DNA of 64,000 nucleotides from Archivesica marissinica (Eukaryota > Mollusca > Bivalvia > Venerida > Vesicomyidae), in assembly GCA_014843695.1 (NCBI GenBank), contig CM026386.1, forward strand, positions 81,822,129 through 81,886,128, read 5' to 3'. Position numbers and translations under genes: made by a program. Positions 55,409 through 64,000 of this stretch are shown piece after piece (the stretch's first letter is position 1; every line of letters begins with the position of its first letter). Under the pieces are notes generated by a model. The model did no database searches, was not told where the DNA came from, and worked only from the letters and a program-made list of their open reading frames with translations.

Positions 55409-55718
55409 AGGTAAAGTTGCTTTTGCAATCTGCATAGAGCCAGATCAGACTGCATTTTCTTTGATCAGACTAGAGCCAAATCAGACTGCATTTTGTTTGA
55501 TCAGACTAGAGCCAGATCAGACTGCATTTTCTTTGATCAGACTAGAGCCAGATCAGACTGCACTTTCTTTGATCAGACTCTTTGTCATTCTGGGATAGTG
55601 GAGCTAAAACACTTGTCTGAATAACAAACAACATAGACCCTGATGAGGTGCGGCTCTGCTGATCTGGATGTATGGTTTTGCACATTCCTTCCAATTTATT
55701 CAGCATTTTAAGGGTTAA
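55409..55718. mobile_element. TTAA-C MITE with internal expansion
   Basis: The right end CAGCATTTTAAGGGTTAA and the interior GATAGTGGAGCTAAAACACT are typical. On the left, the hairpin portion is multiplied into a 36-bp array and the outer left end is lost. Confidence 0.75.
55441..55580. repeat. 36-bp array inside TTAA-C element
   Basis: About four units: GAGCCAGATCAGACTGCATT and TTCTTTGATCAGACTA. The unit is a slice of the TTAA-C hairpin, a different slice from the 81-bp array at 2 kb. Confidence 0.9.
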
Positions 55719-55979
55719 CTCTGATGGCTTACACACAAGTTCTGTATGCAAAATAGCTTCTGGAATGTGAATTAAGACATTTTAGTGTCAAAGAGTTGTA
55801 AATCAGTACAGATTTATGACCATCTTTGGAGAACTTTAGGAGAGACAAATGTTTTAATGCACTTTAATCAATGAAATTCGGCAAATTTGATTGAAATGAA
55901 ATCAGTAGTCCTGTCTGAAGTCGCCATTGAAACTAGTCATTTACATTATGCAGAATAGACACAAGAAGGTTGTTTTTAA

Positions 55980-56090
55980 TGGGGTTGGGGTGCAGGCTTG
56001 GGTTGGGTGCAGGCTTGGGTTGGGGTGCAGGCTTTGGTTGGGGTGCAGGCTTGGGTTGGGGTGCATGCTTGGGTTGGGGTGGGGGGGTGG
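55980..56090 (+). repeat. 18-bp G-rich array
   Basis: Unit GGTTGGGGTGCAGGCTTG, about six units, ending in GGGGTGGGGGGGTGG. Confidence 0.92.
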
Positions 56091-56094
56091 TCTT

Positions 56095-56722
56095 GGGAAT
56101 TGAGACACTCTAGTGCTGTAAAATAAATTTAAGATCTGGCATCTTTTCTATGGGGAAAAACACATTTAGTGTGGATGCAAGCTACACTTCATAATGGGCA
56201 ATGTATACTTCAGCTGACTAAAGTATACTGGTACATTGTGACTGATTGAAGCTTGTTGAAGTGTGTTGCAAACAGTGTAATTATCTTCTAAAGTTGCTCA
56301 TGATGTTCTACATTGTTCAACAAATTGTAAATAATTACATTTCCTTTACTGTAATTAAAACTGCAGACATTAAACTGCAGGTTCATAATGAGTTTAAAGG
56401 AACTAACAGTTCCTTGGTGGATTCGTTCCACATGGAAATATTAAAAACCAAGGTGTTATATTAAAGTGGCACACGTTAATTTGAGAGCATGTTTGATATA
56501 ATCGTGTTTGTTAAGGGAACAACTGCCATCATAACAGGGGAATTTATATTTGAAATAAGCACTTCACCTTGTTACATTGCACAGGTTTTGAAGATTGATC
56601 AGTTAAGATAAATCTACTTAAACATAAACAAATAAACAAAAAACTGCAGAACACTAGATTTACTGTACATAGATCTTCTTAAAATATAAAATAATAAAAC
56701 AGATCTTTTAACTGTTGTATTG
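56095..56722. other. Presumed intronic unique sequence
   Basis: Nothing recognised. Confidence 0.4.
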
Positions 56723-56733
56723 TAGGTGGTGTG

Positions 56734-56968
56734 GTTTATACAAATTTATTTTAGCTCGATTGCAAAACAAGTTCTTTCAACTTATATTAATCACTCTCGA
56801 GACCACATTCCTGATGGAATCCATCGCCATGAAGTAGAGAGAAGAGGCATGTGGAAATTAAGTGCCATGCTTAAGGGTAGAATCATAACGGCTCCAGCAG
56901 GGCTCAAACTCTGGACCTTTTGCACCTGAAGCGAACGCGCATCCACTACTCTATCATGACTTCCATAA
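56734..56968 (-). mobile_element. SINE-A full-length copy with 10-bp TSD
   Basis: Reverse orientation from GTTTATACAAATTTATTTTA to TCTATCATGACTTCC. AGGTGGTGTG at 56724-56733 and 56969-56978 flanks it. Confidence 0.93.
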
Positions 56969-56979
56969 AGGTGGTGTGT

Positions 56980-57333
56980 GGTAAGGTGCATTATAAGATA
57001 TAAATGGGTACATATAGGTACGTACTATGGTACAATAAACTACTATTGCTCTTGCGTAATAACGCCACTTTCATTCTGTTGTGTTCTAATCGTTTCTATT
57101 TTGAGGGCCAATGACTAATGTTGTCAGAGCTTGTGGCCCAACTCATTTGCTAATTATTTATCGGTTATACGATTGTTATTGTTACATACATGTATATAGA
57201 GCAATAAAATATTATCAAATCAAAATACTATAATCTAATAGATATTAGCACCATTGTAATGTTCTCTACATGGTCTTCTTGTTCTGTCGTTCATGAGTTG
57301 AAATACAAACTGTTACAGCAAATTACTGATACT
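56980..57333. other. Presumed intronic sequence
   Basis: GTATATAGAGCAATAAAATA near 57192 resembles a retroposon 3' end but has no partner here. Nothing else is recognised. Confidence 0.35.
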
Positions 57334-57334
57334 G

Positions 57335-57515
57335 TGAAGAGTTAGGTACATTGGAAGTGAAGAGGTAGGTACATTGGAAGTGAAGAGTTAGGTACACTGA
57401 AAGTGAAGAGTTAGGTACATTGGAAGTGAAGAGTTAGGTACATTGGAAGTGAAGAGTTAGGTACATTGGAAGTGAAGAGTTAGGTACATTGGAAGTGAAG
57501 AGTTAGGTACATTGG
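57335..57515. repeat. 23-bp tandem array, about 8 units
   Basis: Unit GTGAAGAGTTAGGTACATTG plus GAA. Confidence 0.95.
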
Positions 57516-57624
57516 AACACAAAATTTATATAAAAAAATATTGAATTAACTGATGATGTACTAGCCTTGTTTAAATAGAGGTTCATGTTTTGTTGTATCA
57601 ACTTTTCACAGTAAAGAGTTGCAA

Positions 57625-57910
57625 ATGGAGAATTGGAATTTGTATGGAGAATTAGAATGTGTATGGAGAATTAGAATGTGTATGGAGAATTGGAATGTGT
57701 ATGGAGAATTGGAATGTGTATGGAGAATTAGAATGTGTATGGAGAATTAGAATGTGTATGGAGAATTAGAATGTGTATGGAGAATTGGAATTCGTATGGA
57801 GAATTGGAATTCGTATGGAGAATTAGAATGTGTATGGAGAATTAGAATGTGTATGGAGAATTGGAATGTGTATGAAGAATTAGAATGTGTATGGAGAATT
57901 AGAATGTGTG
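57625..57910. repeat. 19-bp tandem array, about 15 units
   Basis: Unit TGTGTATGGAGAATTAGAA, with GGAA and TTCG variants. Confidence 0.95.
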
Positions 57911-57968
57911 ACCTGAAGCATATGTGGCTATGAGTCCAGACAAGCTCTTCCAACCGTATCAGCTTCAT

Positions 57969-58169
57969 TTAACCCATTTCATTCTGGATACATTTAAAGG
58001 CTTTGCAAACAACATAGATCCAGATCAGTGTTTTAGCAAGATCAATCAATCTGAATAGCAAACAGCATAGAAGCAGCCTGATAAGACAGCACGTTTCGTG
58101 GCGGCTGAAATCTGGCTCTATGTTCTTTACAAATACTGTTTGAACGGTATCCAGAATCAAATGGGTTAA
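57969..58169. mobile_element. TTAA-B MITE, internally deleted
   Basis: TTAA both sides with CCCATTTCATTCTGGATAC and GTATCCAGAATCAAATGGG. The first hairpin has lost its second arm (CAGATCAGTGTTTTAGCAAG). Confidence 0.9.
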
Positions 58170-58705
58170 TCATCCTCGGATATTTGTCTTCATTTCTGCA
58201 ATCCACAAAATTAAATGTTCTCGAATAATGACCGACATCAGCAATACATGGAAATTAATTTATACAAATATGTATTCGATTACAGTATGTTTGTGATCAA
58301 GGTTTTCTCCAGTAGCCCTGGCACACTGCTGTCTGCATATCCAACAATTCGCTTCAAGGAGGTTTTCCTAATTCTCTTGCTTTTATCCAATTATGAGCAA
58401 CATTAATTTTGTTGTGAAGTCCCATGGTTTGCAAATGGAAATCATTTATTGTTGAAGTTATGTTGGTTATGGCGATAATTTAGATTTATTTGTTGCAAAG
58501 TTTTTGAAGCAGTAATTAGACTGTACACATTTGTGAAATGGATATGCAAAGTGATTCTGACATGGCTGTGCACAAAGCTTTAATGCAACAAGAGTGGTTG
58601 TTAGTACAGTCATTTTGCACTCTTCTTTTATTGGTCTGTATAGAAATTCCACCAAGTAATGATCATTCCGTAATATAAACTATGGATAGAGTGTAGGATA
58701 AAAGA
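58170..58705. other. Presumed intronic unique sequence
   Basis: Nothing recognised. Confidence 0.4.
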
Positions 58706-58707
58706 AA

Positions 58708-58790
58708 GGAAGAGGCAATGTGGGCTAGCTGAACGTGAACTCCGGACCTTACAAACTTGAAGTGAACGAGCTATCACGACTTCCACAATT
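58708..58790 (-). mobile_element. SINE-A fragment, internally deleted
   Basis: GGAAGAGGCAATGTGG is followed at once by GTGAACTCCGGACCTTACAA and GAGCTATCACGACTTCC. Tail absent and middle deleted. Confidence 0.78.
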
Positions 58791-58907
58791 TTTATTTTAC
58801 TCATAAATACTCATATTTTACTAATAAATTATTGTGAAAAAAAAGTAAATGCTCCAGGTTCTCTGTAAATCCATATGGGGGCTTTATATTTGAGTATTAT
58901 TGAGATT

Positions 58908-59146
58908 TGGGCTGTCTGATTAGCGAGTGGTTAGCACAGTTGATTCTAGCCATAGTTCAATCCTCGGACCGGAAAGTATGTGAGATGGCACGGTGGTAGC
59001 CAGATTGAACAGTGTGTTTTCTCTCTATTCTCCTGTTTCCTCCAACAGTTAATAATGATCACACACATATGCTTTCATCTGCGCCAACAAGAGTGATTAA
59101 TATAGATTGTTAAAATTTGTTTCACAATCATAAAATAAATAAGAGT
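58908..59146 (+). mobile_element. SINE-B copy
   Basis: GGCTGTCTGATTAGCGAGTG, TTCAATCCTCGGACCGG, AAGTATGTGAGATGGCACGG, GAGTGATTAATATAGATTG and ATTTGTTTCACAATCATAAA. The segment between the A and B boxes is shortened. Confidence 0.85.
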
Positions 59147-59149
59147 TTG

Positions 59150-59495
59150 TTTTATACTTGAAATATGCAATCTTCTATATGGCAACATTGCAGTGCTGCA
59201 TCCTGTGCTCTACATAGTCCTAGTTGGGAGTATCTTCACTCTAGGATTGAGACCACTGCCATTGCCATTAATAAGGGGCAACTGATAGAGTATGAACATT
59301 AAAACCTTTTGTCGTGTTCTTCATCTCTAGTGATTCCATGAAGCTATTTATTTGGTACTTCATAATGTTTTCATGTTTGTGAAACAAACTAAATTAGTCT
59401 TCATCAAGCGTGGTATGACCCAAACCCAAATTTTGTAATGTACCACATAATACATTTCAACAACAACAACAACACCTTTGAAAAGATTCAGGAAA
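59150..59495. other. Presumed intronic sequence
   Basis: A short (CAA)n run is at 59459-59472. Nothing else is recognised. Confidence 0.4.
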
Positions 59496-59509
59496 TAACT
59501 CAGATCTGG

Positions 59510-59905
59510 ACTGATCTCGGTGTAACAGAGACTTGATATTGCTGCAACAGAAACTGATCCCAGTGCAACAGAGTCTGAACTCTGTGTAACAGAGACTAAT
59601 CTCTTTGCAACAGAAACTGAGAAACAAAGACAGATTTCTGTGCAACAGAGACTTATCTTGGTGCAACAGATACTGGAATTGGTGCAACAGAGACTAATAT
59701 CGGTGCAACAGATACTGATGTCGGTGAAGCAGAGATTGACTATGTTGCAGTAGAGACTGATCTTGAAGCAACAGAGAATGATCTTGGTGCAACATAGACA
59801 GGAATTGGTGCAACAGAGACTTATATCTGTGCAACAGAGACTAATCTCGGTGAAAAAGAGACTGACCATGGTGCAAAAGAGACTGATCTTGAAGCCACAG
59901 AGAAA
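59510..59905. repeat. 21-bp degenerate tandem array
   Basis: About nineteen units of the GTGCAACAGAGACTGATCTC type; more diverged than most arrays here. A cysteine-rich minus-strand frame of 190 codons crosses it, with a 7-residue period; I regard it as a by-product. Confidence 0.9.
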
Positions 59906-59909
59906 TGAT

Positions 59910-60288
59910 CTAGTAAACAGGTTCCCACCCACATTGTCATTGCCCAGTCTATGCCGTCTCCTTTCATTATAATGAATGGCTTTACTACAAAGACCTGCAG
60001 ACCAACAGCTGGGCGGATTTAGTCCACTATATATTAGTAAGCTATATTATTATTAGTGGTCATGATGAGTACCAGACAGCCATGTTCTTGCCAATAACAT
60101 AACAAGTTTATAATTGCTTATATCTCCTGTATACACACCAAACTAATAAAACATGCCTGTAATAATTAGCTGATGCTTTGATGGGGTGGTCAGGCTAGAA
60201 ATCAGTTTGAATGTTTGGCCAAAGCAACAGAAATTATCAAATTATTCTGCTGATTTAGGTGGATGCTATTTATTTGGGTCGTTGTCCA
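59910..60288. other. Presumed intronic sequence
   Basis: Nothing recognised. Confidence 0.4.
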
Positions 60289-60626
60289 TACATTATGGAG
60301 TGGATGAACATCATGTCACAACTGAGTATGGAGTGGATGAACATCATGTCACCACTGAGTATGGAGTGGATGAACATCATGTCACCACTGAGTATGGTAT
60401 CCATTATGGAGTGGATGAACATCATGTCACCACTGAGTATGGAGTGGATGAACATCATGTCACAACTGAGTATGGTATCCATTATGGAGTGGATGAACAT
60501 CATGTCACAACTGAGTATGGAGTGGATGAACATCATGTCACAACTGAGTATGGTATCCATTATGGAGTGGATGAACATCATGTCACCACTGAGTATGGAG
60601 TGGATGAACATCATGTCACAACTGAG
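60289..60626. repeat. 33-bp array with higher-order spacing
   Basis: Nine units with TATGGAGTGGATGAACATCA and TGTCACAACTGAG. A 12-bp spacer, TATGGTATCCAT, separates some units, so pairs of 33-bp units plus spacer make a 78-bp higher-order repeat. All but the first units follow this rule. Confidence 0.95.
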
Positions 60627-60629
60627 TTC

Positions 60630-61065
60630 AATAAATGCACGTGTTTGTACTAAAAAGCACATCTAGCTAAACAAATTCTGAAGTCGTCAGCGCCTTAACC
60701 TCTCTGTCATCCCAGACGATATGTTTTACAAGTACAAAAAACATTTATTGAACTCAATACACATCGAATGTGTTTATTTATGTTCTATATTTAGGGTGAG
60801 CCAATATAGTGTGCGAAAACTATATATGATACAAGAATATATATATATTTTTATAGTAAACAGATGTACTGAAGTCTCCGTATACTGGAATACTTGACAC
60901 TCATGTTGAGATAATGGACATGCATGCATTCCATCAAATTTCTAGAGTCAATTCTCATTCAAAAATGTTCTGTGGCCTCAAATTGGCATGTTGATGAAAA
61001 CAGCTCCTTTTAAAAACATTGGAATCTCTCAAGGGGGGATAGTGGAATGGACAGCCCTCCTGAAT
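60630..61065. other. Presumed intronic sequence
   Basis: Contains a TA-rich patch at about 60836-60850. Nothing else is recognised. Confidence 0.4.
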
Positions 61066-61067
61066 AG

Positions 61068-62037
61068 CATCTTCTCTCTCCCTCATTGCAACCAGTTCTA
61101 TCAGGATCAGGGGTGAATTCTACTCTCTCTGCATCATGGTGATTGGTTTTACCAGAAATAATGTCTCTGCTCTCTGCATCATGGCACTGGATTCCATCAC
61201 AAGTGTGATCTCCGCTCTCTATCTTGCGGCGATGGATTCCATCAGGATTGATGTCTCCACTCTCTGCCTTGTGGCGATGGATTCCATCAGGATTGATGTC
61301 TCCACTCTCTGCCTTGTGGCGATGGATTCCATCAGGATTGATGTCTCCACTCTCTGCCTTGTGGCGATGGATTCCATCAGGATTGATGTCTCCACTCTCT
61401 ATCTTGCAGCGATGGATTCCATCAGGATTGATGTCTCCACTCTCTATCTTGCAGCGATGGATTCCATCAGGATTGATGTCTCCACTCTCTGCCTTGTGGC
61501 GATGGATTCCATCAGGATTGATGTCTCCACTCTCTGCCTTGTGGCGATGGATTCCATCAGGATTGATGTCTCCACTCTCTATCTTGCAGCGATGGATTCC
61601 ATCAGGATTGATGTCTCCACTCTCTATCTTGCAGCGATGGATTCCATCGGATTGATGTCTCCACTCTCTGCCTTGTGGCGATGGATTCCATCAGGATTGA
61701 TGTCTCCACTCTCTGCCTTGTGGCGATGGATTCCATCAGGATTGATGTCTCCACTCTCTGCCTTGTGGCGATGGATTCCATCAGGATTGATGTCTCCACT
61801 CTCTATCTTGCAGCGATGGATTCCATCAGGATTGATGTCTCCACTCTCTGCCTTGTGGCGATGGATTCCATCAGGAATCAGGTCTCCACTCTCTGCCTTG
61901 TGGCGATGGATTCCATCAGGAATCAGGTCTCCACTCTCTGCCTTGTGGCGATGGATTCCATCAGGAATGAGGTTTAAGAGTGATTAGTCTAAAGTTGAAT
62001 GAATTTGTTTAGCAATCGAATATATTTGCATAAACTA
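61068..62037 (+). mobile_element. SINE-A with expanded core
   Basis: It begins with CATCTTCTCTCTCCCTCATT, contains the 45-bp array, and ends in the SINE tail GAGTGATTAGTCTAAAGTTG, GAATTTGTTTAGCAATCGA and GCATAAACTAAACTAA. The head is absent. The array lies exactly at the core position of the SINE. Confidence 0.85.
61126..61975. repeat. 45-bp array made of SINE-A core, about 18 units
   Basis: Each unit is CTCTCTGCCTTGTGGCGATG followed by GATTCCATCAGGATTGATGT and CTCCA, which is the SINE-A core from the CTCTCT motif to the GGTCTC motif. Two subtypes, CTGCCTTGTGG and CTATCTTGCAG, occur in alternating blocks. The last units (AGGAATCAGG) grade into the ordinary SINE core. The 283-codon frame across it is not a gene. 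Confidence 0.96.
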
Positions 62038-62186
62038 AACTAACCAATTTATTATATAATTGCAGACAGATTACGGCCATAAACACTGTCGTATACATAA
62101 TTGGGAATAATAAAGTAATGTAGGTAGTTCTTCTGGACTATTCATGTATTGGCAGACAGAAATGACTAACTGCCTATCTATTCCAG

Positions 62187-62290
62187 GTTTGTTTCCACTG
62201 GATTTAACAGAGAATTTGCCTAATTTTGCCATGCAAAGAGACATTATAACTCAATATGAGAATGATATTTCTGATTGGAACTTGTTGAAT
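62187..62290 (+). CDS. Candidate second coding exon
   Basis: A good acceptor precedes it: TGACTAACT (branch-point-like) then TGCCTATCTATTCCAG. Read in the phase left by the 49407 donor, the first codon is GGT and the frame is open: residues start GLFPLDLTENLPNF and continue MQRDIITQYENDISDWN. The frame stays open to a TAG at 62369-62371. A possible donor AAT/GTATAC at 62291 would end the exon in phase 0; it is weak, so the exon may end elsewhere. The composition is protein-like, with many charged and aromatic residues. I do not recognise the family. Confidence 0.42.
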
Positions 62291-62374
62291 GTATACACGG
62301 AATGCCATTCTAGAAGCATTCACACTGGGTGGATTCGATATAGCGCGTCTTCTCTAGCCTACCTGTCATAGTGG

Positions 62375-62938
62375 AGTCGTTCTAATTGTGTAGACGTGTT
62401 AATAACCTAAACTACTAATTACACATAATGTAATACAGGTATGAACAGATGAAAAGTAATTACATACAGTAGCAAGTTTGACACAACCAGTTTATTAGAT
62501 CTTCGGCGCCCTTAAAAAACCACATTAGTGCAAATTGGCAAAAAAGCAGTTTACAGTCATTTTCGAAAAAGTTGAATATTCCCTTATCTTATACGGAAAT
62601 GTCAGATAAGCTATCAAATCGCAATGGTGTTAATTGATCTTGTGAGGAAAGGACCGTCATAACATGATTGGTCCAAACCTACCAATGGGCGAAAATGACG
62701 TATCAGCAAATCTAGCAGTGTTATTACCCGGTAATATGAAGATGAAAATCAGAATTCCAATTATGCAATATTGTATTACGATGCTTCGAAGATATTTATG
62801 CGTAAATAATTTTGCAAATAATGTCAAATATTAATGCAATTGGTAATGTAATTTAAATATATTAGATGTTATATTCAGATATGTCGTTTTCGAAACTCGC
62901 TATTATACTGTGTTTGTAGATATGTTTCTCTGTTCCAT
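62375..62938. other. Unique sequence right of candidate exon 2
   Basis: A donor-like CAG/GTATGA is at 62438-62439, beyond the in-frame stop. No third exon was recognised. Confidence 0.4.
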
Positions 62939-62940
62939 CC

Positions 62941-63160
62941 TATTGAAGCAAAGCTACATACATGTACGTCCTATTGAAGCAAAGCTGACATACATGTACG
63001 TCCTATTGAGGCAAAGCTGACATACATGTACGTCCTATTGAGGCAAACCTGACATACATGTACGTCCTATTGAGGCAAAGCTGACATACATGTACGTCCT
63101 ATTGAGGCAAAGCTGACATACATGTACGTCCTATTGAGGCAAAGCTGACATACATGTATG
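62941..63160. repeat. 32-bp tandem array, about 7 units
   Basis: Units hold CCTATTGAGGCAAAGCTGAC and ATACATGTACGT. The first units read TGAAGCAAAGC. Confidence 0.95.
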
Positions 63161-63164
63161 GGAT

Positions 63165-63983
63165 ATTGGGTCCTGGCTTGATGCAATTGCAGTTTTAGTG
63201 TTAATTAAGGATAAGGGAGAAATAGGAATATTTGTAGTAGATTTTGGAAAAGCGACAAGTTATTGTTGTAACTTTATCGGCAGTCTGCCTCCATTGTCTG
63301 GCTTCTTAAAACATGAATGTGGGCCGAAGTTCTTCATCTCTTCAAACATTTACCTGATATTCCCACAAAATAATTTAGCCCAGCACAATGACCAGCGACC
63401 TTTGACCTTTGCTAAAGCATAAGCATTTTAGCTGAGCGTTGTACCCCCATTGGCGGTATACGCTATGAAGGCAAATTGGTACTTGCAAACACTTGGCATC
63501 AATAAGATACATCTACTTTGAAGCAGTAATTCAGTAATCATGTTATATATTATAAAGTTTTAAAAAATGTTTTTCACCCTTTTGCTAAATGTCTAGCTAA
63601 TCTCTAAGGTGTGCCATACTGGTTTGACTGCTACCACTTATTTGTGATGTTGAAGATGCAACTTCTGCTAAGCACAGCTGCACAGCTCTCAATTATGAGA
63701 TTTGATTGATACAGCTTCACATCAAAAAACAGACAAAACAGAATTTTGAAAGAAATCGAAACTACCGCTCCATTTTCTATGAAACTGGCTGCTTTTGAAT
63801 GATAGGCAGGTCTTTTGGTTTGGAAATAACTTTTATGTTTAAATTCGTTGTCACGGGCAGTGATTGATGGTTTAAAATATGTTGTCAGATATGATTCCAT
63901 CTAAGGTGTCTTCTTGTATTAGTCATTCATGAATTATAGAGAGGAGAAAATGTTGCTTGGAAACTGATCAGCTAGCTAGCATA
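63165..63983. other. Unique AT-rich sequence
   Basis: Nothing recognised; short open frames on both strands lack support. Confidence 0.4.
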
Positions 63984-64000
63984 TTAACCCATTTCATTCT
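63984..64000. mobile_element. TTAA-B MITE, cut by window edge
   Basis: TTAACCCATTTCATTCT is identical to the start of the TTAA-B copies at 48547 and 49570. The rest lies outside the window. Confidence 0.8.

Noticed and set aside
46490..57130. Shared GTTTCTATTTTGAGGGCC at 46.5 and 57.1 kb
   Set aside because: Eighteen shared bases may mark an old repeat, but flanking sequence does not align enough to define an element.
59360..59932. 190-codon cysteine-rich minus-strand frame
   Set aside because: The cysteines come from the 21-bp repeat; no signal peptide, splice site or non-repeat domain is present.
61136..61987. 283-codon plus-strand frame
   Set aside because: It reads through the 45-bp SINE-core array, changes subtype where one base is lost, and lacks any non-repeat coding sequence.

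Overview
This looks like intergenic and intronic DNA from a metazoan nuclear genome, most likely a marine or freshwater mollusc. A bivalve is my best guess. The evidence is AT-rich sequence, absence of prokaryote-style gene packing, many tRNA-headed SINEs, many short inverted-repeat elements at TTAA sites, and dozens of minisatellites. The species call is inference and needs a database search. The tRNA-like stretches are SINE heads. The long open frames, up to about 470 codons, are translations of tandem repeats and I do not call them genes.

The only coding signal I trust is on the plus strand. A short exon (49288-49407) encodes a signal-peptide-like N-terminus and ends at a good splice donor. 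A phase-compatible candidate second exon starts at 62187 behind a branch point and acceptor. If they belong together, about 12.8 kb of repeat-dense DNA lies in one intron, and most of the window left of 49288 is upstream or 5'-UTR-intron sequence.

I use working names for the mobile elements. SINE-A has a tRNA-Leu-like head, a central core and a tail containing AGTGATTAATATAAGTTG. SINE-B has a different tRNA-like head but a related tail. SINE-C has a tRNA-Thr-like head and a distinct body. SINE-D has a head with a long variable arm. SINE-E is a divergent relative of SINE-A. TTAA-A, TTAA-B and TTAA-C are three short families flanked by TTAA, with CCC...GGG inverted ends (piggyBac-like signature) and central hairpins that resemble each other. 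There are also a TA-flanked MITE, two hAT-like copies, one hAT5-like insertion with a 5-bp duplication, and one unclassified inverted-repeat element.

Layout: 1-7.9 kb holds a hairpin, a (CAA)n tract, a TTAA-C element with an internal 81-bp array, SINE-A copies and a nested hAT/TTAA-A cluster. 7.9-14 kb holds a 17-bp array of about 79 units, a SINE-E-derived 49-bp array, SINE-C copies and a 31-bp array. 14-21 kb is mostly unique DNA plus the SINE-A copy interrupted by the hAT5-like element. 21-31 kb holds 45-, 24-, 46- and 17-bp arrays, a TTAA-A copy with a perfect 32-bp-arm hairpin, and several SINEs. 31-38 kb is mainly unique AT-rich DNA with SINE-C, SINE-D and a second hAT copy. 38-41 kb holds two large arrays. 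42-50 kb holds TTAA-B and TTAA-C copies and SINEs around candidate exon 1. 50-62 kb is a run of about fourteen arrays ending at candidate exon 2. The last 1.7 kb has a 32-bp array and the start of another TTAA-B copy.

Adding my array spans gives roughly 14 kb of tandem repeat, about a fifth of the window. The most notable pattern is that many arrays are built from, or begin precisely at, parts of SINEs and MITEs, which suggests that mobile-element insertions seed minisatellites here.
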